Shown here: in pieces, positions 19,235 through 30,481 of the stretch
Numbering within the stretch: position 1 is the stretch's first letter
Layout of the letters: every line of letters starts with the position of its first letter
Origin: Pollenia angustigena
Taxonomy: Eukaryota > Arthropoda > Insecta > Diptera > Polleniidae
Direction of reading: 5' to 3'
DNA length: 64,000 nt
Assembly: GCA_930367215.1 (NCBI GenBank)
Contig: OV884059.1
Location: forward strand, 18,376,945 to 18,440,944
Position numbers and translations under genes: made by a program
The notes under the pieces: generated by a model
Told to the model about the DNA's origin: nothing
What the model saw: the letters and a program-made list of their open reading frames with translations, nothing else
Database searches by the model: none

Positions 19235-20230
19235 CTATTTATTCCTGGCTGATTGCCCCGACTCCTCTGAATCTGCCCTCATTTGACCACAATTCCTAAT
19301 GTCAAAAACTGTTTCCAAAGATTGAAACCTTTCAGTTAAAAATGTGTCCATTTGACACCATTTAGGTATTTCCTTCTTGTTCTTCACATTCTGTTCCCAT
19401 ACCGACAGTGTAAGAACTGGCAGATTAGTGGCACAAAGGTATACAAAAATTGGGTCCCATGTTGAAATTTCAACACCATGCAAATTCAAAACCGAAATAC
19501 AATTATTTATATCCCTTTGCAACCTTTTTATTTCCTTTGCAGACTCAACTTTAACGGGCACCAGACTAAACAAAATCTTAAGTTGGCTATTCACCAAAAT
19601 CCTCTTATTTTCATAAGCCTCACTTAAATTGTTCCACGCATTTGCAAACCCCTGATTTGTTAATGGGGAATCTTTGACAATCTCCTGAGCTTCATCAGAA
19701 GTAAATTGCCGTAAATAAAATAATTTTTCCACACCGGTTAAATCCCCACAATTAATGTAAACCGCGGTAAACATATCCCTAAACGATGGCCAAGATTTGT
19801 AATCACCTTTAAAAACATCCATCGTACATGGTGGCAATTTCATATGGTGACTGGTTCTATAGTTCACCACAGTAGTTGAAGCTTCTCCAGTCCCTGGCCC
19901 AAATTGAGTGGAGGTAGGAATAGGTCTATTTATAAATGACTGTGATAGCTCACCCATTTGAGCAGCAACAGTAATATAGGCTAATCTACATTCTTTATAA
20001 AGTTGCTTTGCCTGATCGCGATCGTCATCAGAATCCACTATGGGCTTATTGGTGACAAAAACCTCATATGCACCCTTTACCTTCTCCCATAATGATTTAA
20101 ACTCCTCCTTTTGTATTTCGATCATAAAAGAGTTTCGATTCTCCTGCGGCATATCATCATAGTCCCTTTCAAATTCAAGGAATAACGCAGCAAGCGTTTC
20201 AAATCTGTTTAAATTGTCGGATTTACTCAT
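19235..20230 (-). CDS. BEL Gag (DUF1759-type)
   Basis: 331 codons with a true ATG at 20230. Residues 131-300 carry the DUF1759-type core (KLPPCTMDVFKGDYKSW, LTGVEKLFYLRQF, SLSVWEQ). The N-terminal 100 residues are acidic and helical. Gag forms the particle in which reverse transcription occurs. It ends at TAG in the same frame as the zinc-knuckle region, so either the stop is read through or it is a nonsense mutation in what was one Gag-Pol frame. The two further stops in Pol favour mutation. Confidence 0.9.
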   Translation of the reverse strand: MSKSDNLNRFETLAALFLEFERDYDDMPQENRNSFMIEIQKEEFKSLWEKVKGAYEVFVTNKPIVDSDDDRDQAKQLYKECRLAYITVAAQMGELSQSFINRPIPTSTQFGPGTGEASTTVVNYRTSHHMKLPPCTMDVFKGDYKSWPSFRDMFTAVYINCGDLTGVEKLFYLRQFTSDEAQEIVKDSPLTNQGFANAWNNLSEAYENKRILVNSQLKILFSLVPVKVESAKEIKRLQRDINNCISVLNLHGVEISTWDPIFVYLCATNLPVLTLSVWEQNVKNKKEIPKWCQMDTFLTERFQSLETVFDIRNCGQMRADSEESGQSARNK

Positions 20231-21949
20231 CTCCGATCTATAATTATCAACACCGACCTACAAACTCAAAATCAAACAACAATTAAGATGTGAATTGTAT
20301 TATTTACAAAAGTCGCAAAAACCCAAGTCAAAACACACAAAAATATATAAAAAATCTTTTTACAAGAAAAACCACTAAACTCACAAAGTGAATTAAACCT
20401 CCGAATCTACCACTACTGATCACAATGTTCGTAATAAGCAAATAATAACTTCAAATTCTATGATGCCAAGAATTCTCCGAGCAGAATAAAAACACACTTC
20501 TACTAAGACACAAACAAAATGATCTCCTATAAAAAACTTCAAAAAAAACTCCACAATAAATTCCCCAATCGCACAAAACAAATTATCTGATCCGAAATAA
20601 TATAAGTATTTATCAAATATGAAAAATTGGGAAGTTAGCAAGTCATACGGAAATCGTATTAATAAAAAACTTTGTATTCCGAAAATAACTTTGTTATATT
20701 GGATTTAATTTAAATTAAAATCAACAATATAGTTTTATTAAAAATCGATAAATAAAAAAAAATGTTCACAAAAACCCAAAAGCAAACATACCTTTTACGA
20801 CAGCTTGTCTTAGCAATAGTTGTTTCTTCCAGCACTGTTGTTTTTATTTCAGCTGTGGTTGTAGGTGTGAGGCTACTGATGATCTTGTTGATTGTAGATA
20901 TAAATATGGCAAAATAACTCGGTATGTAGTATTTTTCTGTTGCTCTGTATTTGAAATACCTTACACTATAATGCCGTTTGCCAAATTTAATAATACTCAA
21001 TAAAGCACGATTGTTGTTTATATTCTTTGACCCTATCGTGGCTGACTTTATTGTAAACAGAATTTTTTTGTTTGTTTTTTGTTTCCCGGCAGGGTTTTTG
21101 GTGGTTGGCTTTAACGAGGAATCCACTAGGACGTCTGTTGTGGTCTTCTTTAACAATCCTTTAATTCGTCTTGCTGCACATTAGTTGAATATTAATTCAA
21201 CTAGTATTCTTATATGTAAGATTTTTGCCCGTAACACGTTTGCCCAAGTCAGGCCCTTTTATATTTTTTGAGGTTTAATTCTATCGTGCATTAATAAATA
21301 CGTTGTTTTTCTTTTTTAATTTACAACACCAAAAGCAACGAGTTTAATCATTTTCTTAAATTTGTTATTTCTTAATAATAATTCCTTGCCTTTTGTAGCA
21401 CCACACAATGAATTATAAATTAACACATACGCATTGTATTTTGTCGTTGTGTCGCTCTTTTTCCTTTAATTAAACATTTATATGTACAAACTTCTTGCAA
21501 AAATTAATTAAAAAACTAAATGTTATTCAACACATTATAAAAATCACAAATTATAAGAAAATAATTTACACAATAAAATGGCTCTTTGTTTTGACAGAAA
21601 AAAAAACAATGACTGTCAAAAACAAGACTGACGTCTGTTAACAAAAAACAGAGTAGTTAAAAATCAACCGCATGTAATTTAGGTAAGGCCGTTAAGAGTT
21701 GTACGTCGGTAATAGCGTACCCTTGCAGCCACGACACAAACCTTTTTATTTTATCCAGCACAAAATACTGGTTAAAATGCAAAGGTTTTTCCTTTTTCTT
21801 TTTTAAATTAAAATTGTTCTTGAAAAATTTTGTGTATCTCGCAACAAAATGTTACAACAACAATAAAAATATAAAAATAAATAAACCAATATCACCTTTT
21901 TCTCCAACAAATCCAAAAACTTTACCAGATCCGGTTCGATTGGACCAAA
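20231..21949 (-). other. BEL 5' leader (1.7 kb)
   Basis: Untranslated leader between the 5' LTR and Gag. It holds a consensus-like donor (aaaag|GTATGT) at 20792/20791 and an acceptor-like ttgag-tttgtAG about 20260, so the leader may be spliced. Positions 20560-20700 resemble the LTR-like repeat at 27990-28105. The 148-codon frame at 20710-21156 begins with TTG and has no ATG or known domain; I do not accept it as a gene. Confidence 0.6.
20790..20793 (-). promoter_or_regulatory. Candidate 5' splice donor in BEL leader
   Basis: The minus strand reads cgtaaaag|GTATGTttgc, a strong fit to the insect donor consensus. It is upstream of Gag and could join to the acceptor before ORF3 (14919-14923) or to one just before Gag. 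Confidence 0.4.
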
Positions 21950-22453
21950 TAAAAACGTCAATGTGTTCCGCTAAGGATATGGACTGTATTCAGTGGTAGA
22001 TTCGCCTTTGTTACGATAACACCAGATACCCAAGCACTTGGTGCCTGCTTCAAAAATAGCGATCGAAATCGAAAAAAAAAGAAAATAGAGAGAGATGAAA
22101 AGGTGATTTTACCCCAGTTAAAAACGTTTCTTTCAAATGAAAACACTTTCCTTCTTCGACTTAACACGTTATAAACTTAAAGTTTTATTGAAATTTAATA
22201 ATGTTGAGTTTCTCACGCAAGAAAGTAACTACTTTTTGCTATGGCGGGTGTACAATGACTAAACGAAAATTCTTCTAGAACAACTTCATTTTCTCAAAAT
22301 TAATATAATAAAACTTAACGAAAATACACAAAAAAAATGAAATATGAACTTAAAATAAACTTCTTGCTGACGGTGGCGCCGCGAGATGTCAAAGTTCAAT
22401 ATAATTAGAGCCCAGGGCTGGAAACATCGTTGCCTTCAGTTTAGACGTGAACA
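21950..22453 (-). repeat. BEL 5' LTR
   Basis: 504 bp and the same sequence as 13176-13679. It should hold the promoter for the element's RNA. Directly inside it, the minus strand reads TTTGGTCCAATCGAACCGG; a primer-binding site beginning TGGTCC is likely, but the matching tRNA was not identified. Confidence 0.95.
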
Positions 22454-22458
22454 AGTAT
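22454..22458. repeat. BEL target-site duplication, right (AGTAT)
   Basis: Matches 13171-13175. Confidence 0.85.
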
Positions 22459-24760
22459 ATTTATATATTTTTACTCAAACTAATAAATAAATTGAGAAAT
22501 TTTCCAAAATAAAATTTTTCAAAGCTTAATAAATATAAAATTCTATATGATGGAGTTACTAAAAAATATGGTTTATAAAAGCTTGAAGTATTCTTTCCTG
22601 AAAATAGTCTTTTGAATTGTATTTTAAGTAAAATTTGTATGAAAATTTTGCCTCAAAACACATCTCAAACTTATTTTATTTTTTATGAATACGGCAGATT
22701 ATGTTTTAATAAAAAATACTAACAAAATGTTAAGTTTTGTAGAGAAATCTTTCAAGAAATATTTAATTTGGAAATTTTCTCTTAACGGAATTTTTAACAC
22801 ATCATGTGAAAGATATTTCGAAGTAGTTTCTATTAATACTAGTACTTCTTTGATCCAGTTTTTACCTAAAATGCAGTTGTTGGGTAACACTTGCGCAGAA
22901 GCAAAGTTTAATGATCGAAAAACATCACTTTAAAGAAACCTGGCATGACTTTTATGTGTCAAAAGTTTTTTTTATGCAGCAAATTTTGGCAATTACTGCT
23001 ACAGCTAATTTTCTGAAGCAATAGCTTTTGACATATAAGAAATCGTTTTATTTTTTTTTTGTAATGCTTTTTCTGGTCATTTATAAGAAAACTGTCACTT
23101 GTTGGTTCAACATTTTAAATGAAATTTGACATCGTTATTGTTGATAACATTTTTATTATTTTTTTATGTTTGCTTATAAAACTTTTGATATTCAAACTTT
23201 GCACAGCTGTTGTGCAGTAAAAAAGTATCAGCATCACAACTGCAACTGGTAATTACGAATCAGAAACATCATTTTGCATCACTGCAGCATTGATGAGTAG
23301 TTTTCATGCATTAACGTACAAACTTTGTACAAAATGTTCTAAAACTTTTACGACCTATACCACGCTCGTTGACGGAAATTTTTTTTTATTTTTAATGCAG
23401 CTTATATGTATTTATTTATTTAATCTGCCGTTACGATTATATTGTTTATTTCTTCCAAAAACAACAAAATTATAATATTAAATATGTTTTATAATAAATT
23501 CAATTGTTTTTAAGTTATAAAATGTATTATAAATTGGTATTTATATATTTATAATCTTAAATTAAGTTTGTATAAAAGTCTGGAATTATGTATGTTTTTT
23601 TTATTTTATAAAAGTAAAAAAAGTGATAGTGGCACCACTGAAATATAAACACACAGTAAAAAAAACAGCTGTTTATATTTTTTCAATTGTAGCTGCCGTC
23701 TTCAACATAATTCAGTAGCTCACTACACTACTATAATTGCACCCAGCAGCATTTGTAGTCGTGTGTTCGTGTATCCTGCTGTGGTGAATGTGTTTAATGC
23801 ACAACTCTGATTCTTCAGGGTATTCAACATTAAAAACAAAAAACTGTTTTTGTTGTGTAATTTGGCTGTACTTTTTTTCGCCTATTCACTTTAAACGCAC
23901 AACATGAAATGACGCCAAAAATATTTCAAGAATTAACAAACAAAGAAAATAAACACCAAATTTCGATTGCGACCATAACCACCGTCAACACTGTGGTCAG
24001 CCACAAGGCAATTTTTTATTTTACGCATAATATACATATGTATGTAGGCTCATTATTGACATTGTTGGTGGTCATAATTGTAATTCGTCTATAACAAATT
24101 TCAGTTAATTTTTTACTTGTTGATAGTTTTTTTTTGCACGCGACGCTTATTGTTCTTTTTGATGACAAAAACATGTGTGTATGTACATGTAAGGGCAAAG
24201 ACAATAAATTTATAAAGATGTTCTTTGCACTTGTAACATTTTTCGCAAACTGTTGATGAGGGAGGAAAGCAACAAGGAGAAAGCAACAAATGTTCAATTC
24301 AAACAACCAATTGAAAAAAAATATTTTTTTTTAATTCAATCAATTAAGAACGTAATCAAATTTATTTTAAAATTCAAAAATCACTATTAATTGAAAAAAA
24401 ACTGCCAATCATTTTTTCTGTGAAGCAAAATAATTTTACACAAACAAAACATACCTACATTAAACAATACACACACAAGCTTTTGGGCTCCTTCCTGGAA
24501 GCAGTTACGAACGGTATTAAGGGTTGTGTTCGTCTTCACAATCACTAAAAAAAATAGATATTGTTCTTGGGTGTGTTAGCCGAACGCTAAATAATGTACT
24601 GCTTATTTTCGAATACTGGTTGCAAAATCATGTTTAGCGCAGCCTAACGATGAAAAAAGTTACTTTTGGTGTTGTTTCTGTTCATAACGGGACTTTTTTT
24701 TACAGATTTTCAAGCAAGTGAGTTTTGTAAATTCATGCTTGTATGTATGTGTATGTCAGT
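22459..24760. other. AT-rich intergenic sequence, no gene recognised
   Basis: Several ORFs of 60-96 codons occur on both strands, but they overlap each other and have no recognisable domains. 24300-24425 is MITE-like (attgaaaaaaa words, ending in tttttctgtgaag). 24530-24640 contains words of the gttcgaaaataaac family. Confidence 0.4.
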
Positions 24761-24762
24761 AA

Positions 24763-25088
24763 AGCTGGAGGTCCACACCACGCGTTACTCGCTTTTTCCA
24801 CAGTATACGCAGCTGTCAAAAAAGTATAATCTGTGTAGTTATACGTAGTATGTTACATGCACAAAAGCGTAGATGCCTTGAGGCGAAAAGTAGGTTTACT
24901 TTCTACTTTTGTAAGCGTCACAAGCAGCGTTCGAACAAATCAGCTGATTTTGACAAATTAAATTTTATTTTTACTTGTGCTGCTGCTGCATTAAAAGCGT
25001 TGCATGTAACTTGCAACGTAGAACGCAAGTAATGTTATAAAAGCATGCGCTGCGTGGAGGCGAAAACGCGTAGTATGGACCTCCAGCT
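24763..25088. mobile_element. PIF/Harbinger-like MITE (TAA target duplication)
   Basis: The left end agctggaggtccacaccacg pairs with the inverted right end (agctggaggtccatactacg). TAA is duplicated at 24760-24762 and 25089-25091. A 3-bp TWA/TAA duplication is typical of PIF/Harbinger. It is 326 bp with no transposase. Small ORFs inside (24666-24848, 24850-25032) are not genes. Confidence 0.8.
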
Positions 25089-25224
25089 TAAGTCCCCGTT
25101 TTTGTCGTTGTGAATCATACCTTATTGGCGAGAGGGGAGAGGAATTAAGGAAGAAGAGAGGGGCATCGTTAAATCAACTTCGCTTTTCATAAGCACCCAG
25201 AATAAATATACTTTTGGTGAAGTG

Positions 25225-26080
25225 TATAACAAGAACAGCTTCCCACACTTCAAGTGGGACACCTTCTAAAAATACTTTACGTAAAATATTTTGTGGTGGT
25301 CTGAATTCATTTGGGATTATTTAATTCATATTAAATAAAGTATATTTAATTATTTAAATTTCTAAATTAAACTGAGGCTTTATTCTAAGATTCGAACATA
25401 GCATCATTAGTCTTTTTTTAAGAGTCCCACTGATAGCGTGAGTTGCTGTATATGAATATTTACAGCAAGAAAAGTTATACAATTTCAGCTTTTCATTTTT
25501 TTCATATGCACATAAAATTTACAAAATAATTATTGTTAAATAATAGTTTGTTGACACTATAAATTTAAGTTCCCCGAAATTGTTAGAGTTAAAAATAAAA
25601 TGTCTATTATATAAAAGCACAAGCGTCTTTATATTCATTTTAATCATTCTTTAGTTGGAAAGAGATCTTCGCTTAAAAATGTTTGTTTTATACAGTTGGC
25701 GAATTCTACAGCCGCTTCACAGCTGCAACAAAAACAAAATTAAAAAATTTAGTAAAAAAAATTTTTTTTTGTTGTTAAAAAATGTAATTTACTGATCATC
25801 GCTGGTTACCAAACCTTCACAGGATTCGTAAGTTCTTTTTTATCGTCATTTTTAATGAAGTGTTTCATAAATTCTATAGAGGCATCTTTAATAATTTTGG
25901 CCTCATCATTTATTTGGAGTTAAGGTTGTATGAGAGATCTTGTATAAATATACACGACTTATAACACGAAACGATCGAGTTTATTTTAAACACTTTCTAA
26001 AATAGGACTGAATGTGATAGCGAGTTTACAACAAACCTACTGGCCTACTGATCAGCAAAATATTTCAGATGTCATCGGTT
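25225..26080 (-). repeat. Segmental duplication unit B (odorant-binding locus, deleted)
   Basis: Paralogous to units A and C from cacacttcaagtgggacacc through the 3' flank and the last two exons. It then jumps at about 25945, omitting the segment that holds the two upstream exons, and resumes at the ataacacgaaacgatcgag word. The deletion removes about 530 bp relative to unit C. Confidence 0.78.
25644..25913 (-). pseudogene. Odorant-binding protein copy B, two decayed exons
   Basis: Only the exons equivalent to 39957-40090 and 39808-39886 of copy C remain, at 25793-25913 and 25644-25722. The first has lost its AG acceptor (AA instead), its first codon is ATA, and a 13-bp deletion shifts the frame before the fourth cysteine. 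The last exon still reads CEAAVEFANCIKQTFLSED with the C5-X8-C6 spacing and ends in TGA. The two upstream exons are gone. A clear pseudogene fragment. Confidence 0.82.
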
Positions 26081-26229
26081 TTGGCATGGTTTAAAGCATC
26101 CCGATAGAAACTTTTTATTTTGAAGTTTACTATGTATTATCTTCTGATTACATATCCAAAATTGTGTCCCCGACTGCTTAATAATAATAAATCAGTATTC
26201 ATAGCAGGACGAGTATAACGCTGCGTACG

Positions 26230-26790
26230 CCAGAAGCCAATATTGATATAAATCTAGAACAAGCTGTTGAACATTTTTCTATTGCCCACAGCAAACCAGA
26301 CGTAATAAAATTTATTTTGCAGATGTCGAGCAACCTTTGATTGCAAAAAGAGAAGTTCGAAGAGAATGGCAACTCCACAGATCCCCTCAGCTAAAAAATT
26401 TACTGAAATAATTTGTGCATTTTAAGAAAATTGCTTCAGGCTCAAATAACTGCATCCAACTCCACAATCTGACAACTTACATATATGGAAGTTGGTACGA
26501 AATGATATAAAAAAGTAAACCTGTCTATTGAACAATAAAAAATGTATTAACCCCTTGTTTACCAAATGCAATATTAGTCGAGTTGCCACCTACATATCTG
26601 TAGCGGAACAACTATACCCCTAAGACTTAAGATAAAGAGTTAACTAAGGTGCAGCTTAAATGAATTTAAATAAATGGGCTCATTGGAAGAAATTCGGCAC
26701 TTAGTCTAGATTGTAAACTCCTTCTCGTTATTCAATTATGGGGAACTGCCTCGTCCTCCAACATTGAAAGAACCTAAAGGCGGAAAAGCA
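26230..26790 (+). pseudogene. Jockey-like LINE relic
   Basis: Three translated patches on the plus strand match Jockey-type ORF2: LIAKREVRREWQLHRSPQLK around 26335-26400, then after a stop-ridden part GLIGRNSALSLDCKLLL at about 26675-26730, and IQLWGTASSSNIER at 26730-26775. These correspond to the endonuclease-RT linker and the region after the RT thumb. The catalytic RT part is missing and several stops are present. Confidence 0.6.
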
Positions 26791-27380
26791 TTTTTTTTAA
26801 ATGCTTATCATTATTTTTACTGGTACAGGTCGAAAAATCACTATTTCCAAGTATTATTTGGGACAATCCAGGTTCTTTTTTTGGAACTGATTAATTATTT
26901 TTAATGATAAGCCTTAAACAATTTTACATTATTTTTATTCTTCTTCGATTTTCTTCTTTTCTTTAATTTATTTTTTTGTTGTCTAAACAAATAAATTATC
27001 AAAAACATAATTGCATCGTCCGCTTCACAATTCAATTTGTCTTTTTGGAGTTTAAGGTAATTTGGATTTGTTCGACGTGTGTGGAGAAATGGTACGCTAA
27101 CAAATCACAAGAACAAATCACTAGTGTGTGGTCAGCCGGATAGGAATTGACATCTCATTGGCCTTTGGCACATAGAGCACGCAGAGGCGTCCTGACTCAT
27201 GAGACGAAAGATTTCTCGTTTTTATATGTCTCTTTCTTCGAAAGCTGCCCTTTTTGTATTTGTCTTTGCACCATCTTTATGCCGGAATACAATGAATACA
27301 AATTTATTTAGTTGTGATTTATTTGCAAAACTGTTGTAAAAATTAACTTTTAAGTTTACCACAACACGAGTTAATAATAT
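26790..27380. other. Spacer, no gene recognised
   Basis: 27160-27265 (words agaggcgtc and tcttcgaaagctgccc) is similar to 30560-30745 on the far side of the large inverted-repeat element, so this element probably landed inside an older repeated sequence. Confidence 0.4.
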
Positions 27381-27924
27381 TTAAAGGCCAGTTTACACGG
27401 TAATACAATGTGTTACGACTTTGTAGAATCAAAATATTATGAAATTCTATCCGTGTTTGGGTGTGTGTGAAACGGTAGCAAAGTACTAATGGAAGTAAAA
27501 TTTTGACACTATTAAGGTGAATAAAATTTCACTAGCCCTAGGGGCTAGTATAAATTTTGACATTAGTGTAGAAATTTTTGACAACCACAAAATAATTTTT
27601 TTTCATCAAATTTGTTTAAACAAAATAAAAAATAATATGGAAGCAGGACCAGCGGCAAAAAAAATTAAAAAGAATTATACAAGATGTAAGTATTTATATA
27701 TGTATAAGCTTTTTTGCCCACATTTTTTGTAAAAATTGGTAATATATCAGAACGAATTCATCAAATAGTTGGGACGATCTCATTTCCAATAGAATTGAAA
27801 TGATTATTGGTAATTTGTTGGTGTTTTGTTTAAGCTTTGATATTGTTGCAAGTAAGACTTTGAGTGTTTAAAATTCTCATTCGCTTTAGGGTTTTATTTG
27901 TATAATATTTTTAGCTTTTCTAAA

Positions 27925-28105
27925 ATCTTTGGAAAATGTTTCCTGATGATCTGGCCTAAGCAACCAGTGAAATGCGCATAGAGGCTAGCTTTCCCTCCAC
28001 AATAAATTTCGGTGTATTTATCAAATATGGAAAATTGGGAATTTAGCACGTCATACAAAAATCTTAGTAGTAAATTTTGTATTCCCGTAAATAACTTTGA
28101 TGATT
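27925..28105 (-). repeat. Diverged LTR-like repeat (relative of 9253-9433)
   Basis: The words gtttcctgatgatctggcct and aagcaaccagtgaaatgc are the inverted form of the 9.2-9.9 kb direct repeats. The rest aligns through caataaattt and ttttgtattccc. 28016-28105 also resembles 20585-20700 in the BEL leader. Confidence 0.5.
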
Positions 28106-28364
28106 ATTGGTAAACGTTCGTTTAATTTATTCATTTTCACAAAACTATTAGTAATTGTTTTTTTCTTTGTGTCAAAATTTTACGTTGTCAAAAATGTTAC
28201 AATTTCACACAGCACAAATATGAAAACTTTCTACCACAAACAAATTTCATTTCACCATAGAACTTTGCTACCGTTTCACACACACCCTTTAAAAGAAAAG
28301 AAAGAAAAATCTTTTGCAAGTATAGTTCATGTTTACACGGATGGTATAAGTAAAATCCAAAATA

Positions 28365-28828
28365 CAGTTATTTCCGCTTAATTGAGTTTTTAAAAATGCA
28401 CGACTTTTGACGCAATTAAACGGAAACTCAATTAAGCAGTACTCGGTTAATTGATACGCCGACGCAATTAAAACGAAAATCATTTAATTGAGCAAGATGT
28501 GCAATAAAGCGAAACACCCATATGTAGATAGAAAATAAAACTCATTTCTTTATTTATTAAGTTAAAAAACGGCTTAGGTTTTTTAAAATAAAATAATTCT
28601 TGGCGCAAAATTATTTTTTTTACGTTTGTGGAGCAAAAACACATTAAGTAGACGAAAACAATTAACCGAAACATTTGCTCTTGTTTTTCGCAATGCGGTC
28701 TTATTTTGCGAAATAATTAAGCGGGTGACGCAATTAAACGGTTATTTTTACATAGACAGTTATACTGAATGATTTCGTTCCATGATTGGAACTCAATAAA
28801 GCGGGGCTCAATTAACCGAAAACAACTG
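28365..28828. mobile_element. pogo/Tc1-like MITE with TA duplication
   Basis: The left end CAGTTATTTCCGCTTAATTG pairs with the inverted right end CAGTTGTTTTCGGTTAATTG. TA is duplicated at 28363-28364 and 28829-28830. CAGT-initial ends with TA duplication are typical of pogo-type elements. It is 464 bp with no transposase and repeats the word caattaa(a/c)cg internally. Confidence 0.72.
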
Positions 28829-29056
28829 TAATAACAAAAAATCAGATGGTTGCAGTTTTAAATGTTTACAAAAACAACATGAAAATTTCCTGAGTTGATT
28901 TTAGTTGTTTTTGTAATCGTATAATAATGCTATCACCTTCAATATACTCTGTTAAAATACACCTCTGGTGTGATGAGAATACATAGGTTTCTAAAATGGT
29001 TTAGAAAAAAGCATTTACAGACCGCTTGTCAGATTTTGTATCCGTATTCTCTCTTA

Positions 29057-30384
29057 AGGCTCAGTTAGGCGAACGTTGCTGTACCGTATCTGTACTGTAT
29101 CCATCAGCTGTTCACTTACGATACAACATATTTCCAAATATACATATGTTTAGATGTTTAAAATAAACAAATGCATATACACATACAATGGAAATGTGAA
29201 ACATATAAAAGACTTTAAATGGTATGTATCAAAACATTGTTTTGTGTGTGCACATTTACAATATATGTATGCTAAAAATTTATATATGGGCTAATCCTGC
29301 GTGACGAACGCTACATTCGCACGCGTTTTCTGATTGAAATATAAACATTTTGTGGTCTTTCAAAAAAGATAGCTTCAACTTATATATAGTATTTAGTGAC
29401 ATTTATATGTACTTACGAATGGCATATATCATAATTTCTTAGCAAATATTTGTTGCGAAATAATTGATCATAAAGTTTTGTGACGCACGCTACAAAAAGT
29501 GGAAGTAACTTCAAACGTTGAAGTGCGTTTTCCTAATTTTTAGCGAATTTGGCATCATAAGGTATACAAAATATAATTCCTAAAAGAAAGATGACTATAA
29601 GAGAATTCTAAACGCACTTATTCGCAGCCAAAAAATGTTGTGATTTTTTGACAAAAGCCGTGGACCCTTTGTGACGCACACTACATAACGCACGCTACAG
29701 TTTTTCCACTAGAATTTTATTATTATATTTTATTTATTTTAACAAAACAAATTATATTTTTATGAATTGCATTTCTTAAACTAATTTCTTAACTAATGAA
29801 TATCATCTTTTTTTTAACGAAATTTATATTTTGATAAGTCTGCTGTAAGTGCTATTTTATGCACAAAATCACCTAAAATAATGCTAAATTCACGTATTAC
29901 ATTAAGAAATTAGCAGTGGGGTAGGATTTGGTAAAAATTATTGCATTAATGATCATTGAAATACAAATTTTTTAAAATAAAAATGAAATTATACATCTAG
30001 TCTTATATTCCATTAAAAAAAATTTATTTGAAAAATTTTTGGCTGGTGGACTGTTTCTGGGATTTGCCCATATGCTTAAATACAAATTTATTTATTGTAA
30101 ATTTAATTTAATATTTATATTATATTAAATTATAAACATTTTTTACATACACAAAATACTGTTTTAATACCATTTAAATCACGTGGTACCTTTTCTGCAC
30201 ACCGGTCACCATATTAACATTTTTGATTCCCATCACTGTGTGTTTTGTTTTATGTATACTATTGCTTTTTGTTTATGTGTGGGAAAACACATGACACGTT
30301 TTTAAACGTTCTATAAGTGCACCAACGTGCTTACTGTACGGTGCGGTACAGTACGGGTACAGCAACGTTCGCCTAACTGAGCCT
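29057..30384. mobile_element. PIF/Harbinger-like element, 1.3 kb, no ORF
   Basis: The left end aggctcagttaggcgaacgt and the inverted right end match for over 20 bp (both continue tgctgtacc). TTA is duplicated at 29054-29056 and 30385-30387. The first 12 bases are shared with the element at 60922-61317. No transposase was found. Confidence 0.75.
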
Positions 30385-30481
30385 TTACTCAATACATTTT
30401 GCTTTTACATGATAAGATTTTTCTCATTCTACATAATCTTTCGACATGTCGTAATACATTGTATTACCGTGTAAACTGGCT

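Larger units (their letters stand above)
13176..22453 (-). mobile_element. BEL/Pao LTR retrotransposon with an extra ORF3
   Basis: A 9,278-bp element with two 504-bp LTRs that appear identical by eye and a 5-bp AGTAT target duplication, so the insertion is recent. On the minus strand the order is LTR, 1.7-kb leader, Gag (20230-19235), zinc-knuckle/protease/RT (19234-17486), RNase H (17485-16307), integrase (16306-14954), a third ORF (14918-13908), then LTR. Gag to integrase lie in one continuous frame interrupted only by TAG at 19237-19235, TAA at 17488-17486 and TAA at 16309-16307. YVDD in RT, the DUF1758-type peptidase, the integrase with DUF5641-like tail and the DUF1759-type Gag place it in BEL/Pao. 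As read, it cannot make a full polyprotein. Confidence 0.95.
27384..30481. mobile_element. Terminal-inverted-repeat element, 3.1 kb, composite
   Basis: The left end aggccagtttacacggtaat pairs with the inverted right end (agccagtttacacggtaata), and the match continues through acaatgtgttacgac. Flanks are TTAA-like on both sides, so the target duplication is TTA, TAA or TTAA and cannot be fixed. No transposase is left. The interior contains at least three later insertions (27925-28105, 28365-28828, 29057-30384). Confidence 0.65.

Noticed and set aside
20710..21156. 148-codon ORF in the BEL leader
   Set aside because: It starts with TTG, has no internal ATG that fits, no recognisable domain, and spans a strong splice donor.
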